In this document: positions 1 through 7,403 of the stretch, one piece after another
Numbering within the stretch: the stretch's first letter is position 1
Layout: the number at the start of each line of letters is the position of its first letter
Virus record (IMG/VR): IMGVR_UViG_3300020198_001070
Coordinates: 1-56,193 of that record
Direction: 5' to 3' (one strand)
Origin: a virus
DNA length: 56,193 bases
Notes under the pieces: model-generated
The model's database searches: none
Seen by the model: the letters and a program-made list of their open reading frames with translations, nothing else
Told to the model about the DNA's origin: nothing
Translations under genes and position numbers: made by a program

Positions 1-47
1 CATTAATTTTATTAATTTTCCTTATAATCACACTAGATATACAAAAT

Positions 48-107
48 ATGTTAATCTTGATTATATTACTTCTATTGGCATCCGCAGCTATCGCCAAGAA
101 GTTTTAA
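48..107 (+). CDS. possible 19-aa hydrophobic peptide
   Basis: A short ATG frame encodes a peptide that is almost entirely Leu/Ile/Ala and ends AKKF. It resembles a lone membrane segment or leader. There is no clear ribosome binding site, so it may be chance. Confidence 0.22.
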   Translation: MLILIILLLLASAAIAKKF

Positions 108-145
108 TAATATTCGGCATATGATAACATTAGGATATTTTATCT

Positions 146-319
146 ATGTATGCTTGTATTTGTAAAAAAATTACAGATATACAAATTAAAAAAGCAATTA
201 ACGAAGGTGTTACGACAATTCATGAATTGACTGAATACCTAGATGTTTGTCTTGAGTGTGGAAAGTGTAAATCATATATTGAAGAACTTCTACAATGGAA
301 AGAAGACGATTCCATATAG
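146..319 (+). CDS. Bfd-like [2Fe-2S] ferredoxin, 57 aa
   Basis: The protein begins MYACICKKITD and has C4, C6, C38 and C41 (VCLECGKC), the CxC...CxxC arrangement of the bacterioferritin-associated ferredoxin (BFD/Fer2_BFD) fold, plus an extra C35. The length fits stand-alone Bfd proteins of about 60 aa. In bacteria Bfd donates electrons to bacterioferritin to release iron; BFD domains also occur in other redox enzymes. The phage also carries ALA synthase, heme oxygenase, bilin re­ductase and FeoA, so a role in iron release or as a reductant for the heme/bilin enzymes is possible, but this is inference. It ends with TAG. Confidence 0.75.
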   Translation: MYACICKKITDIQIKKAINEGVTTIHELTEYLDVCLECGKCKSYIEELLQWKEDDSI

Positions 320-447
320 TGGATTGATAATAAAGTTGGAACTTGGTCACTATGTAGATAAGAAAATAGAATACTGTTATAATGTAAATTAACAATGGTG
401 AAAATTATGAACGATGAACAAAAACAATTACAAAAGGAAAATACATT

Positions 448-627
448 ATGTTAACGCTAATATTAATTTTTTCTGTCAAAACACTGTATAATACATCAAT
501 CGACGTTCGTCAAATTGGCAGTTATAATAGCCAATCCACCTGCATGGATACTGGCGCAAAAATTGCTAATATTATAAAATCATCTGATCCCAGTATCAAA
601 GTTGATTATTTCTGCCAAGCCGGATGA
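448..627 (+). CDS. small protein, 59 aa, unknown
   Basis: An ATG frame of 59 codons ends TGA just before the next gene. The N-terminus is hydrophobic (MLTLILIFSV); the rest is mixed polar with two Cys. I do not recognise the family. Its position between two plausible genes on the same strand and its residue balance suggest coding. A 15-codon frame upstream (408-455) overlaps its start and may be a leader or chance. Confidence 0.42.
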   Translation: MLTLILIFSVKTLYNTSIDVRQIGSYNSQSTCMDTGAKIANIIKSSDPSIKVDYFCQAG

Positions 628-634
628 AAATTAA

Positions 635-823
635 ATGCCCCCTGATCCAGAACTCGTATGCGGGTATATAACTCCCGGTAAAGTATACGATGTTACTAGA
701 ATAATTAATAACGATGTCATTCAAGTATATATTCCAGAATCTGCCCATATTGGACGGTTCGTCCTTTATCAGGTTCCGCAACAAGATACCTTGGTTCTCG
801 TCGATAATATTACATACATATAA
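635..823 (+). CDS. small protein, 62 aa, unknown
   Basis: It begins MPPDPELVCGYITPGK and looks like a small soluble beta-rich protein (GKVYDVTRI, then a segment ending VLVDNITYI), of the kind seen in phage early regions. No family recognised. The overlapping minus-strand frame at 596-874 is longer but would run against all neighbours here, so this strand is preferred. Confidence 0.5.
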   Translation: MPPDPELVCGYITPGKVYDVTRIINNDVIQVYIPESAHIGRFVLYQVPQQDTLVLVDNITYI

Positions 824-913
824 TGCTACGATTTTTACAAATAGGATGTCTTCATGTTTAATACTGTAATCCACCCCAAACCCAACGGAATAGGGGTTCT
901 TTTCTCGAAAGGT

Positions 914-1336
914 ATGAAAAAAATATTAACATTGATGATACTATTAGTTGGGGTAGCATATGGTGAACCATCTAAAGAGTTTCAAAAGTGGGGTAGCCTA
1001 AACTTAGTATATATTCCACAATTTAGTTCAGAAAACATTCCAGTCTATGACGTGGATAATATGTTACAATTGTCGCCAATTGATAATTGGGCGGTTTGTT
1101 CTGCATATTTAATCAACAAGTCGCAATTATGCTCAATTGAATTGAATAAACTGTTTGGTGTCAATGCCGTAAATGGCTTTAGTAACCAGTCAAGTACATA
1201 TGCCGGGATTATGTATAGAATTGAAACGCAGCTACTTGCAGAAATTGTATATGCAACACAATATAATGTCAATTCTAACTTCACAGATTTCCAATCTGAA
1301 CACGCAGTGTTTTCAACTTTCAAGTTGTCTTTTTGA
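914..1336 (+). CDS. secreted protein, 140 aa, unknown
   Basis: I start the protein at the internal Met giving MKKILTLMILLVGVAYG, a typical Sec signal peptide with a small-residue cleavage site near AYG; the frame is open upstream to 854. The mature part has two Cys (SAYLINKSQLCSIE region) that could form a disulphide. An exported or periplasmic role is likely but the function is unknown. A strong terminator follows at once. Confidence 0.6.
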   Translation: MKKILTLMILLVGVAYGEPSKEFQKWGSLNLVYIPQFSSENIPVYDVDNMLQLSPIDNWAVCSAYLINKSQLCSIELNKLFGVNAVNGFSNQSSTYAGIMYRIETQLLAEIVYATQYNVNSNFTDFQSEHAVFSTFKLSF

Positions 1337-1357
1337 TAGCATCACACTTAGGAAATA

Positions 1358-1386
1358 CAAAAAGCCCACATTAGGTGGGCTTTTTT
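1358..1386. terminator. bidirectional intrinsic terminator
   Basis: A GC-rich stem (AAAGCCCAC / GTGGGCTTT) with a 5-nt loop is flanked by A and T tracts. It lies between the rightward small genes and the leftward array and can serve both. Confidence 0.85.
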
Positions 1387-1387
1387 A

Positions 1388-1654
1388 TTAGTAGTCGATT
1401 GATAATAATGCCAGTGTCAATATTGCCGGGTTTTTAACACATATCCAATATACCGTACTAGACCCCCATGGGGTAGAATACATTATCCAAGGATTGTGTA
1501 TTCGGTTCGCATGGTTAACTGGTGGAGCTCCATACACACTAGCTAGATAGCGGTCAACCTTAAATTCTGTATACCCGTAGTTAGTACTGCGTATTGCAGC
1601 GACAAAGCCGTGCTTGTAATATTTGTGTCTTTTGTCTAGTGTAACCAGTTCCAT
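1388..1654 (-). CDS. small array protein, 88 aa
   Basis: This is the last gene of the leftward array. I start at the Met of MELVTLDKRHKYY, 5 nt after the stop of the upstream gene; the frame extends further upstream but would overlap that gene by over 100 nt. The protein is aromatic-rich and ends NPAILTLALLSIDY, a variant of the hydrophobic C-terminal strand seen in other array members. Function unknown. Confidence 0.55.
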   Translation of the reverse strand: MELVTLDKRHKYYKHGFVAAIRSTNYGYTEFKVDRYLASVYGAPPVNHANRIHNPWIMYSTPWGSSTVYWICVKNPAILTLALLSIDY

Positions 1655-1658
1655 ATAT

Positions 1659-1889
1659 TCACATCCAACGTAATAAAAACCAAGATCGATGGGCTTCTTG
1701 TTTAAATTGAAATACATCAGCATCAATGATTTCTCTATAATCATGCATCCACATGTCGACCCCAATTACATTATCGCACCATTCCCATACTTCGTCAAAT
1801 CCATGTATTGAATTTGACGAATACCACGAGTTTGTATCCTCGTAGTTAAGGAACACCTGATAGATATATTCTTCGTTATATAGTTGCAT
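1659..1889 (-). CDS. small array protein, FLLRW ending, 76 aa
   Basis: The C-terminus FKQEAHRSWFLLRWM matches the motif F-x-x-E-x-x-R-x-W/F-F-x-L-R-W shared with the genes at 3693, 4038, 5823 and 6179. The start codon touches the stop of the next upstream gene (1889), typical of a translationally coupled array. Rich in Trp, Tyr and Asp. No known domain recognised; paralogy to its neighbours is visible directly. Confidence 0.65.
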   Translation of the reverse strand: MQLYNEEYIYQVFLNYEDTNSWYSSNSIHGFDEVWEWCDNVIGVDMWMHDYREIIDADVFQFKQEAHRSWFLLRWM

Positions 1890-2275
1890 TAGTCATCCAA
1901 TGTGTAGATGAAATATTGCCCTGGATATCTTTTATGTGCTCGTTCCATTGCCTCATCAATAGAACTACCTTGTGAAATATAAGACTCACTCTCTTTGAAA
2001 TATAAGTAAAATTGTTCACCATATTTTTTAACGGACAATTCTATTGCGTTTACTACTCGTTGATCGAGTTTATTGTCAACATCGCTAGATAATACATTAT
2101 TCAATTCGGACAAATTAGTAGTCACAATTGCATTAACGCCCACTGATTTACATAATAGGTCAATCACCATCTTTGGGTCATTATTAAATGTTGTTATGAG
2201 TAATAAGAAAAACACATACCCACCAACAAATGCGCCAACTACTAATGAAATTATAATTACAATAAAAATACTCAT
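1889..2275 (-). CDS. single-pass membrane protein, 128 aa
   Basis: One strong N-terminal transmembrane segment (MSIFIVIIISLVVGAFVGGY...) is followed by a soluble domain predicted to be helical and ending KRYPGQYFIYTLDD. It overlaps the next gene by one base. Probable inner-membrane anchor with a cytoplasmic or periplasmic domain; function unknown. Confidence 0.6.
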   Translation of the reverse strand: MSIFIVIIISLVVGAFVGGYVFFLLLITTFNNDPKMVIDLLCKSVGVNAIVTTNLSELNNVLSSDVDNKLDQRVVNAIELSVKKYGEQFYLYFKESESYISQGSSIDEAMERAHKRYPGQYFIYTLDD

Positions 2276-2278
2276 GAA

Positions 2279-2707
2279 TTATTCCCAGCTGACAGTTTGA
2301 TGCGACTGTTTTAATGCAGGATTTGTTAATAACTCTGATGCTTGGGCAATCATTTCGGTTACCCCAGCACGTACTGCATCCATAATACTATCCCCTTGCA
2401 ATCTACACAACGTATCACCCCATACTTCTTGCATATGTAACCACGCAGCTCGTTGTTCTGGTGTTAGTGGTTTGGTGACTGGCTGCAGTGATATCCGGTG
2501 TTGTATTACTTTTACAATTGCATCCTCTGCAATAATCCCAGCAGCAATAAGTGGTGCCAATGCCTGGTCAATATTATATCGTCTAGTCCTCGACCCTGTG
2601 GTGGTTACCGTTAAATGTGTTCCTTCCCACAATGAATCATTTAATTCTTGATCATATTCTGGTACCGGTATATATTTTCGACCTTGTTTTTTATAGAATG
2701 TTGTCAT
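2279..2707 (-). CDS. conserved-looking phage protein, 142 aa
   Basis: It begins MTTFYKKQGRKYIPVPEYDQ and contains a segment RRYNIDQALAPLIAAG followed by helical sequence. More regular in composition than its array neighbours, with balanced charge and no Cys-rich patches, so it is likely a folded soluble protein. Function not recognised. ATG start; separated from the next upstream gene by 12 nt. Confidence 0.6.
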   Translation of the reverse strand: MTTFYKKQGRKYIPVPEYDQELNDSLWEGTHLTVTTTGSRTRRYNIDQALAPLIAAGIIAEDAIVKVIQHRISLQPVTKPLTPEQRAAWLHMQEVWGDTLCRLQGDSIMDAVRAGVTEMIAQASELLTNPALKQSHQTVSWE

Positions 2708-2719
2708 TGTAAATTCCGA

Positions 2720-3019
2720 TTATGAAAATTTTAGTGTGAAAAACGTATATATTTCTTGTGAAAGATATGCAATTATGGTAAATTTGTCAACAACATAAAA
2801 TTCATGGTTTGGTGCTTTACCCCAAACAATTAATGGGCTATGCTCGCAAACCCACTTACCTTTTTCGCTGTCTTGCCAACTGTTTATTGAAAAGTGCAAT
2901 TCAGGGACAAATAGTTCATCGATAATATATCGTTCATGTACAACATTGTTATAAATGCGATACTTATCCAGCCTGGTTGTCTTCGTATAATTGTATTCAA
3001 CAATAGTAGGGTTATTCAT
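2720..3019 (-). CDS. small array protein, 99 aa
   Basis: I start at MNNPTIVEYNYTKT because this ATG overlaps the stop of the upstream gene by a few bases, as elsewhere in the array; the frame is open for 21 more codons. The ending IYTFFTLKFS is a diverged form of the array's hydrophobic C-terminal motif. Function unknown. Confidence 0.55.
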   Translation of the reverse strand: MNNPTIVEYNYTKTTRLDKYRIYNNVVHERYIIDELFVPELHFSINSWQDSEKGKWVCEHSPLIVWGKAPNHEFYVVDKFTIIAYLSQEIYTFFTLKFS

Positions 3020-3218
3020 TATCGTCACCCCAAGTATGTTGAAACAATGTATATAATTCTTCGCGTAATGTATATGTACCAAGCCAAGTCAATGAATACC
3101 ATAAGTTTTTTGGTTGCTTTGTTATCCAATGTCTGATATTATTATTATTGGTATCGAATTGAAACCAATAATTATGCAATATAGTATTGTAATGTTTTTC
3201 AATTACAGTGAAACCCAC
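3012..3218 (-). CDS. small array protein, 68 aa
   Basis: Start and stop overlap both neighbours (TAATG junction at 3218; ATG of the next gene inside the last codons). Trp/Tyr/His-rich, beginning MGFTVIEKHYNTILHNYW. It lacks the FxLRW ending and stops in TWGDDNE. Function unknown. Confidence 0.5.
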   Translation of the reverse strand: MGFTVIEKHYNTILHNYWFQFDTNNNNIRHWITKQPKNLWYSLTWLGTYTLREELYTLFQHTWGDDNE

Positions 3219-3219
3219 A

Positions 3220-3474
3220 TTACCCCCATTTTAATATTGCCCACGTATACGCAGATTCGGCATTTTCTTTCGTGTCAAAATCCCATCCCACACCACGTTT
3301 AATTCCATTTGTTGATTTAAAAAATGTATCATACTCTTTTAATAAATCTTCATTAAGTGATATCCGTCGATGTACGGTGGTTAACGCAATTCTACAATAA
3401 TTTCTACGTTTGGTTTGAATAGTGGTAAATGTAAATTTGTCACATTTATTCAAAAGTTTGTATGTTGATATCAT
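3220..3474 (-). CDS. small array protein, 84 aa
   Basis: Basic N-terminal half (MISTYKLLNKCDKFTFTTI...) and an ending DFDTKENAESAYTWAILKWG that keeps the array pattern of an acidic patch followed by an aromatic/aliphatic strand with W. Coupled by a TAATG overlap to the next gene. Function unknown. Confidence 0.55.
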   Translation of the reverse strand: MISTYKLLNKCDKFTFTTIQTKRRNYCRIALTTVHRRISLNEDLLKEYDTFFKSTNGIKRGVGWDFDTKENAESAYTWAILKWG

Positions 3475-3478
3475 GCTG

Positions 3479-3703
3479 TTATAAATGTTTTAATATAAAA
3501 AACGTTTTATATTTGTCTTCGTCAAATGTTATGATGACACCGTATTCCCCATACAATGTATATCTTGCAGTTGCATGAAAATCTTTTTTAAGGTGTAACG
3601 TTAACTCGTTGATATATCGTACATTATAATACATATCCAACTTTATTGATTGTTCAATGGTTAATAATAAAGTTGGACGTTTTTTAAAAAAATTACGAAA
3701 CAT
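3479..3703 (-). CDS. small array protein, FFILK ending, 74 aa
   Basis: I start at MFRNFFKKRPTLLLTIEQ, whose ATG overlaps the end of the upstream gene by 11 nt. The frame is open further upstream but that would overlap most of the neighbour. The C-terminus TFDEDKYKTFFILKHL fits the family ending (acidic patch, then FFxLK). Function unknown. Confidence 0.55.
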   Translation of the reverse strand: MFRNFFKKRPTLLLTIEQSIKLDMYYNVRYINELTLHLKKDFHATARYTLYGEYGVIITFDEDKYKTFFILKHL

Positions 3704-3902
3704 TGATTTGTTCAGCCCAGCGTAATAAAAATAAATCACGATGGGATTCATTTTTAAATGACCATAACCTATCATTCATTAGCATGCCACAATTTGACAT
3801 GTCTGCCCAAGATGTCATCTCGTCTCGTAATTCATCTGACATTTCATCCCGTGAAAATGATAGTCCTGGTAGTTTAAACATACCGCATTCTACGTGCTTC
3901 AT
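3693..3902 (-). CDS. small array protein, FLLRW ending, 69 aa
   Basis: Contains FKNESHRDLFLLRWAEQI, a near copy of the C-terminal motif of the 1659-1889 product. N-terminal half is acidic and Met-rich. Starts right after the stop of the 48-aa gene at 3904. Clear paralogue within the array; function unknown. Confidence 0.6.
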   Translation of the reverse strand: MKHVECGMFKLPGLSFSRDEMSDELRDEMTSWADMSNCGMLMNDRLWSFKNESHRDLFLLRWAEQINVS

Positions 3903-3903
3903 A

Positions 3904-4050
3904 TTAAATTCCTAATTCAAAAATTGCGTTATAAAGGTTAAATAATTGCAAATCTGACATATTATCAATATCTTCAAGTGATATGTCAAATATATCTCCA
4001 AAACTATCATCCCAATGTGCGATGATTCGTTCTATAATTATTTCTCGCAT
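3904..4050 (-). CDS. small acidic protein, 48 aa
   Basis: A 48-codon ATG frame (MREIIIERIIAHWDDSFGD...) fills the gap between two array genes exactly: its start overlaps the upstream stop and its stop lies 2 nt before the next ATG. Acidic, helical in appearance, ending NAIFELGI. It is too short for standard length cut-offs but its coupling makes it convincing. Confidence 0.6.
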   Translation of the reverse strand: MREIIIERIIAHWDDSFGDIFDISLEDIDNMSDLQLFNLYNAIFELGI

Positions 4051-4364
4051 TTTAAATAATCACTATATTTTAATATAAAAAAGGTTCTTTTCATTTCATC
4101 ATAAAAATCAAGATGAATAAACCGTTTCATGCTGCCTTTTTTTGGATCGATATTCAGAAGCATCAAATCGGATAACGATTGTTTAAATGATGCACATTCT
4201 GAATCATAATCTGCATTTGGCACCCACGTGTGATGTATCCTAGTAGTAAATCCAAGAACTGATTTTGATTTCGATCTAATTGCTAAGACACTTTTAGGAT
4301 AATCATTATGTAACTGGGTAGATAATGCTGACCACGCATCCATTTCTAATATGAGTGGTTTCAT
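4038..4364 (-). CDS. small array protein, FFILK ending, 108 aa
   Basis: Contains DFYDEMKRTFFILKYSDY, the family ending (E-x-x-R-x-x-F-x-L-K/R) placed near the C-terminus. The rest is soluble, with two segments rich in Ser and Leu. Overlaps both neighbours by a few bases. Function unknown. Confidence 0.6.
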   Translation of the reverse strand: MKPLILEMDAWSALSTQLHNDYPKSVLAIRSKSKSVLGFTTRIHHTWVPNADYDSECASFKQSLSDLMLLNIDPKKGSMKRFIHLDFYDEMKRTFFILKYSDYLKCEK

Positions 4365-4618
4365 TTGTATTCCTTTATTAAATATGTGGTTAGATACATA
4401 CCATCCAAAAGCGCCATATCTGATGAATACCTGGAATGTTCACCATTATACCAAAAATTGTGGTGTGCATTTAACATTTTAACTCTAACCATTTTTGGGG
4501 TTAATTTAATTATTTTTGCAACTTGTAATTTGTTATAAATTACTACACTTACAAAATCACCTACATTAAGGGTACGGCCAATAATGTCTTTATGTTCGGG
4601 CGGGTGTTTCGTCGGCAT
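4361..4618 (-). CDS. KOW/SH3-like small protein, 85 aa
   Basis: The segment DIIGRTLNVGDFVSVVIYNK followed by LQVAKIIKLTPKMVRVK has the pattern of a small beta-barrel (entry 'GDFV', then turn and 'VRVK' strands) as in KOW or SH3-like domains that bind RNA or proteins. This is a pattern-level call. It overlaps the 4038 gene start by 4 nt. Confidence 0.5.
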   Translation of the reverse strand: MPTKHPPEHKDIIGRTLNVGDFVSVVIYNKLQVAKIIKLTPKMVRVKMLNAHHNFWYNGEHSRYSSDMALLDGMYLTTYLIKEYK

Positions 4619-4890
4619 TGTCGGTTTCCTTATCGGCTGGTTCTTCGTATATCATTGGTAACGTTGCTTGTAATAGTGTTATCATTCCATTAACCCCAAC
4701 TGCAGTCAGAAATAAACTAGTGATATTTGGAAATGTACCAAATGTAATACTAACACGGTTATCATCTGTAATTCCAACTGAAAAATGTATAGTTGGTTCT
4801 TTAATGTCATCATCTGTTCCTCGTCTGGATACTGGACATCTGGTACTGATTCAGGGTCGTTGACCGGTTGTGAATTAAAAAATTAAGCAT
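4590..4890 (-). pseudogene. frameshifted small gene
   Basis: Three reading frames must be joined to get a continuous protein: an ATG frame starting at 4890, a second frame encoding NSQPVNDPESVPDVQYPDEE, and a third encoding DDDIKEPTIHFSVGITDD... to a TAA at 4590. The first shift falls at a T6 run and the second at a GATGATGA repeat. The last frame has no ATG or GTG of its own and ends inside the start of the next gene. Either a decayed gene or two base errors in the assembly. Function unknown. Confidence 0.5.
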
Positions 4891-4902
4891 TATTTCTCTA
4901 AA

Positions 4903-5274
4903 TTAAAAATATGTTACATATGCAATGTAGCAAAGTTGGTGTGCTAACTGGTCTAGACCAAGGTCTCGCCAAAACTTTTTGTCAGAAATATCTCGATTTC
5001 CATAATTCATTTTAACCCAATCTATATGGTAGTGTAAAGTAAAATCTACTACCCCAACTAGAATGCCATAATACCATTGTGATGAATTAAAAAATATAAG
5101 TGCAGTAAACAACCCATGTTTTGCACTATGCCACACCCCGTATCTATTACCATAGATGCCTTTTCCCTGAACTTCGGTAGTTGTTTGGTTTACAAAGTCA
5201 ACATACCAATGTTTAATTAGCAACGCCACTAATTCAATTATCACGTTGATTCTCCAATTTTTCTTCTGCTTCAC
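4903..5274 (-). CDS. DUF3307-type membrane protein, 123 aa
   Basis: Several hydrophobic segments with conserved-looking polar residues inside (KHWYVDFVNQ near the N-terminus, WHSAKHG, HYHIDWVKM, and DQLAHQLCY near the C-terminus) match the layout of DUF3307 proteins, found in bacteria and phages, where buried His/Asp residues are typical. The start appears to be GTG at 5274 and overlaps the upstream gene by 41 nt. Biochemical role unknown. Confidence 0.6.
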   Translation of the reverse strand: MKQKKNWRINVIIELVALLIKHWYVDFVNQTTTEVQGKGIYGNRYGVWHSAKHGLFTALIFFNSSQWYYGILVGVVDFTLHYHIDWVKMNYGNRDISDKKFWRDLGLDQLAHQLCYIAYVTYF

Positions 5275-5584
5275 ATAGCTGCTTAATCATGAGGTAACTG
5301 TTTTTTGCATTTGCTAATGCGGGATATTTGTCCATCATTAATTGTTCTTGCAATTCTTCATCATATTTCTTTTTAACCCAATATAATAGTTGTTCTGTAT
5401 CACTTGTCAATGATATTTGAACTGTATTGGCTATTCCAATCCAGGTAAAACCATCATTGACTTCAATAGTATTATTTAAATAACGCAATGCGCCAGCCCC
5501 TGGGGAAGTAGTATTAATATATGGAAGCGGACTGGGTATTATTGTAATATGTTTATTACTTGCGGTTCCTATATGATCGATCAT
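5234..5584 (-). CDS. phage protein, 116 aa, unknown
   Basis: I start at MIDHIGTASNKHITII; the frame is open 11 codons upstream. The N-terminal half looks beta-rich (segment SPGAGALRYLNNTIEVNDGF), the C-terminal half is a charged helix (YWVKKKYDEELQEQL...LCEAEEKLENQ). Function not recognised. Confidence 0.55.
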   Translation of the reverse strand: MIDHIGTASNKHITIIPSPLPYINTTSPGAGALRYLNNTIEVNDGFTWIGIANTVQISLTSDTEQLLYWVKKKYDEELQEQLMMDKYPALANAKNSYLMIKQLCEAEEKLENQRDN

Positions 5585-5600
5585 TTTTATTCCTTTATAG

Positions 5601-5819
5601 TCAAACGTTATATTCACTATACTTTATTTTAAATAGAAAATGTTGGAGTGTATCAATTATTGCATACCGGTGTGTTATATATCCGTGCTGTTCCGATATG
5701 TCGATTCCGTATTTTGCATGCATTACATTAATAAGTTCTGGAGCAGTAAGCTTTACAAATCGAAGGTTTTCCTCACATGCGATTTTTCTTAATACAAATA
5801 AAAAGTCATCTTTTTTCAT
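5601..5819 (-). CDS. small array protein, 72 aa
   Basis: Begins MKKDDFLFVLRKIACEEN and ends LQHFLFKIKYSEYNV, a diverged version of the array ending (compare ILKYSDYLK at 4038). Probable paralogue. Function unknown. Confidence 0.52.
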   Translation of the reverse strand: MKKDDFLFVLRKIACEENLRFVKLTAPELINVMHAKYGIDISEQHGYITHRYAIIDTLQHFLFKIKYSEYNV

Positions 5820-5822
5820 GCA

Positions 5823-6161
5823 TTAGGACCAACGTAATACAAACCAATTGCGGTCTTCTTCAGAGTTAAACAAAAATATGTGTGACTTCCTAACAAACCA
5901 TCGTGATTTGTTATCCTCTTTGGGAAATACCGATGTACACCAATCCGTTATGGTAGTATAATGTGCGGTATCATGGATTAAGTAATATCCAGGTTGAATT
6001 TTAACAGCATAATAACAGATAACATCCCCGTCAATGTCCACAAATTCCGTATATTGAATCAACTTATGTGAGGATGTCAGTGATTGTACTGCTAAAATCT
6101 GTGATGCCGACTTGGATGGTGGTTTCATCTTAGTACCCAATGTTATTTTGACAAGGTCCAT
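5823..6161 (-). CDS. small array protein, FVLRW ending, 112 aa
   Basis: The C-terminus FNSEEDRNWFVLRWS is the clearest example of the shared motif, almost identical to TESDRNWFVIRWG of the next gene. The upstream part has Trp and Cys (DWCTSVFPKEDNKSRW) similar in position to the neighbour's QWCWETFGP segment. The two are tandem paralogues. Function unknown. Confidence 0.68.
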   Translation of the reverse strand: MDLVKITLGTKMKPPSKSASQILAVQSLTSSHKLIQYTEFVDIDGDVICYYAVKIQPGYYLIHDTAHYTTITDWCTSVFPKEDNKSRWFVRKSHIFLFNSEEDRNWFVLRWS

Positions 6162-6178
6162 TATATACTCATTTCATA

Positions 6179-6487
6179 TTATCCCCATCTTATTACAAAC
6201 CAATTACGGTCTGATTCCGTCGCCAATAAGATTCGTGGTCCACGAAACTGTGATGCATTGCGCCAACACCAATGTGGATTGACCGGCATATCATGCAATA
6301 CTAACATAGAATATTCAGATAGTTCACAACTTGGTCCAAATGTTTCCCAGCACCATTGACGCATCTCTGTAATATGAATTACTGTGTCTAAATTCATGTT
6401 CACATGTTTGTTCTGTGGGGTTGCCATAAAAGAAAAATATTCGTGACCATTATATCGTTTATCAAGTTTTATGATTTTTGTTTTCAT
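6179..6487 (-). CDS. small array protein, FVIRW ending, 102 aa
   Basis: First gene of the leftward array. I take the ATG giving MKTKIIKLDKRYNGHEYF; the four codons before it begin with TTG. Contains QWCWETFGPS and ends TESDRNWFVIRWG. Paralogue of the 5823 product. Its start lies next to a GGCAATAAATAATT repeat that may hold the divergent promoters. Confidence 0.66.
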   Translation of the reverse strand: MKTKIIKLDKRYNGHEYFSFMATPQNKHVNMNLDTVIHITEMRQWCWETFGPSCELSEYSMLVLHDMPVNPHWCWRNASQFRGPRILLATESDRNWFVIRWG

Positions 6488-6494
6488 GATAGTC

Positions 6495-6550
6495 GGCAAT
6501 AAATAATTATAGATGATACATTATTTGATGGTTGCTGGCAATAAATAATT
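6495..6550. repeat. 14-bp direct repeat in divergent intergenic region
   Basis: GGCAATAAATAATT occurs at 6495-6508 and again at 6537-6550 between divergent genes. The ATAAATA core resembles the T4 late promoter, so these may be control sites for the epimerase gene. Confidence 0.5.
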
Positions 6551-6563
6551 GTAAAGGGGACAT

Positions 6564-7379
6564 ATGAGGATTTTAGTCACAGGTTATACCGGATTTATTG
6601 GTAGGAATTTAATGGAATGGTTAGCACAAGAAGAAGATTGGATCGCTGATGGATGGTGTTGGGATCCAACGAATTATCCAGATGTTAAAAATTACAATTG
6701 GGTGATTCATCTAGGAGCAGTAACTGATACAAGTGATGTTGATGTAGACACCATTATACATAAAAACTACGAGTTTAGTCAATGGTTATTTAATGAATGT
6801 AACATCAACAAAGTGAACTTGCAATACAGTTCCAGTAGTGACACATATGGAAACACTAACAATTTTTCTGAATTTGCACCATGCCATCCACAAACAGCAT
6901 ACGCGTGGTCAAAATATCTGTTTGACCGCTGGGTATTTCAGCAACAACTCAACATATTTGTCCAAGGATTCCGATACTTCAATGTATACGGACGGTACAT
7001 GTATACAAAAGGGGACAGAACTGATATTATCTACAAATGGCGAGAACAGGCTAGACGGGATGGTAAGATAACAATTTGGAGTAATTCACATCACATAAAA
7101 CGGGATTGGGTGTGGGTTGGTGATGTATGTCGGTTACATATCGATTTTATTAAACAAATAAACGGGTCTGGTATTTGGAATGTTGGTACTGGGCTATCCC
7201 ATTCGTATTATGATATAGCAGACGAAATAGCGATGCAAGAAGATGTGCCATTAGAATTCAATGAACCAACGACCACGGGGCAGTATAACATCAAAGCGGA
7301 TTTAACTTTATTAAAAGCAACCATTGGTAATCGGAAATGGTTAAATGTATACGAATGGCTTGGCAGAAAAAATGGATAA
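6564..7379 (+). CDS. NAD-dependent sugar epimerase/dehydratase
   Basis: An extended short-chain dehydrogenase: Rossmann nucleotide motif GYTGFIG at residues 7-13, a Ser-rich active-site strand (QYSSSSDTYG), and the catalytic Tyr-x-x-x-Lys as YAWSK. The C-terminal part (RDWVWVGDVC, then GIWNVGTG) binds the sugar in this family. The sequence resembles ADP-heptose epimerase-type enzymes, though at 271 aa it is shorter than HldD. Likely makes or modifies a nucleotide sugar for LPS or virion glycans. Good ribosome site (AAGGGG) upstream. Confidence 0.75.
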   Translation: MRILVTGYTGFIGRNLMEWLAQEEDWIADGWCWDPTNYPDVKNYNWVIHLGAVTDTSDVDVDTIIHKNYEFSQWLFNECNINKVNLQYSSSSDTYGNTNNFSEFAPCHPQTAYAWSKYLFDRWVFQQQLNIFVQGFRYFNVYGRYMYTKGDRTDIIYKWREQARRDGKITIWSNSHHIKRDWVWVGDVCRLHIDFIKQINGSGIWNVGTGLSHSYYDIADEIAMQEDVPLEFNEPTTTGQYNIKADLTLLKATIGNRKWLNVYEWLGRKNG

Positions 7380-7382
7380 ATA
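7375..7382 (+). promoter_or_regulatory. T4-type late promoter (GATAAATA)
   Basis: One mismatch to TATAAATA, 21 nt upstream of the ATG at 7404. Confidence 0.5.
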
Positions 7383-7403
7383 TATTATTAAAAGGATTAA
7401 ATC

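Noticed and set aside
596-874. Minus-strand ORF of 92 aa
   Set aside because: Overlaps a plausible plus gene, no ribosome site, and all confident genes nearby are on the plus strand.
4618-4863. Plus-strand ORF of 81 aa
   Set aside because: Antiparallel to the frameshifted minus gene, whose residue pattern is much more protein-like, and it opposes all neighbours.
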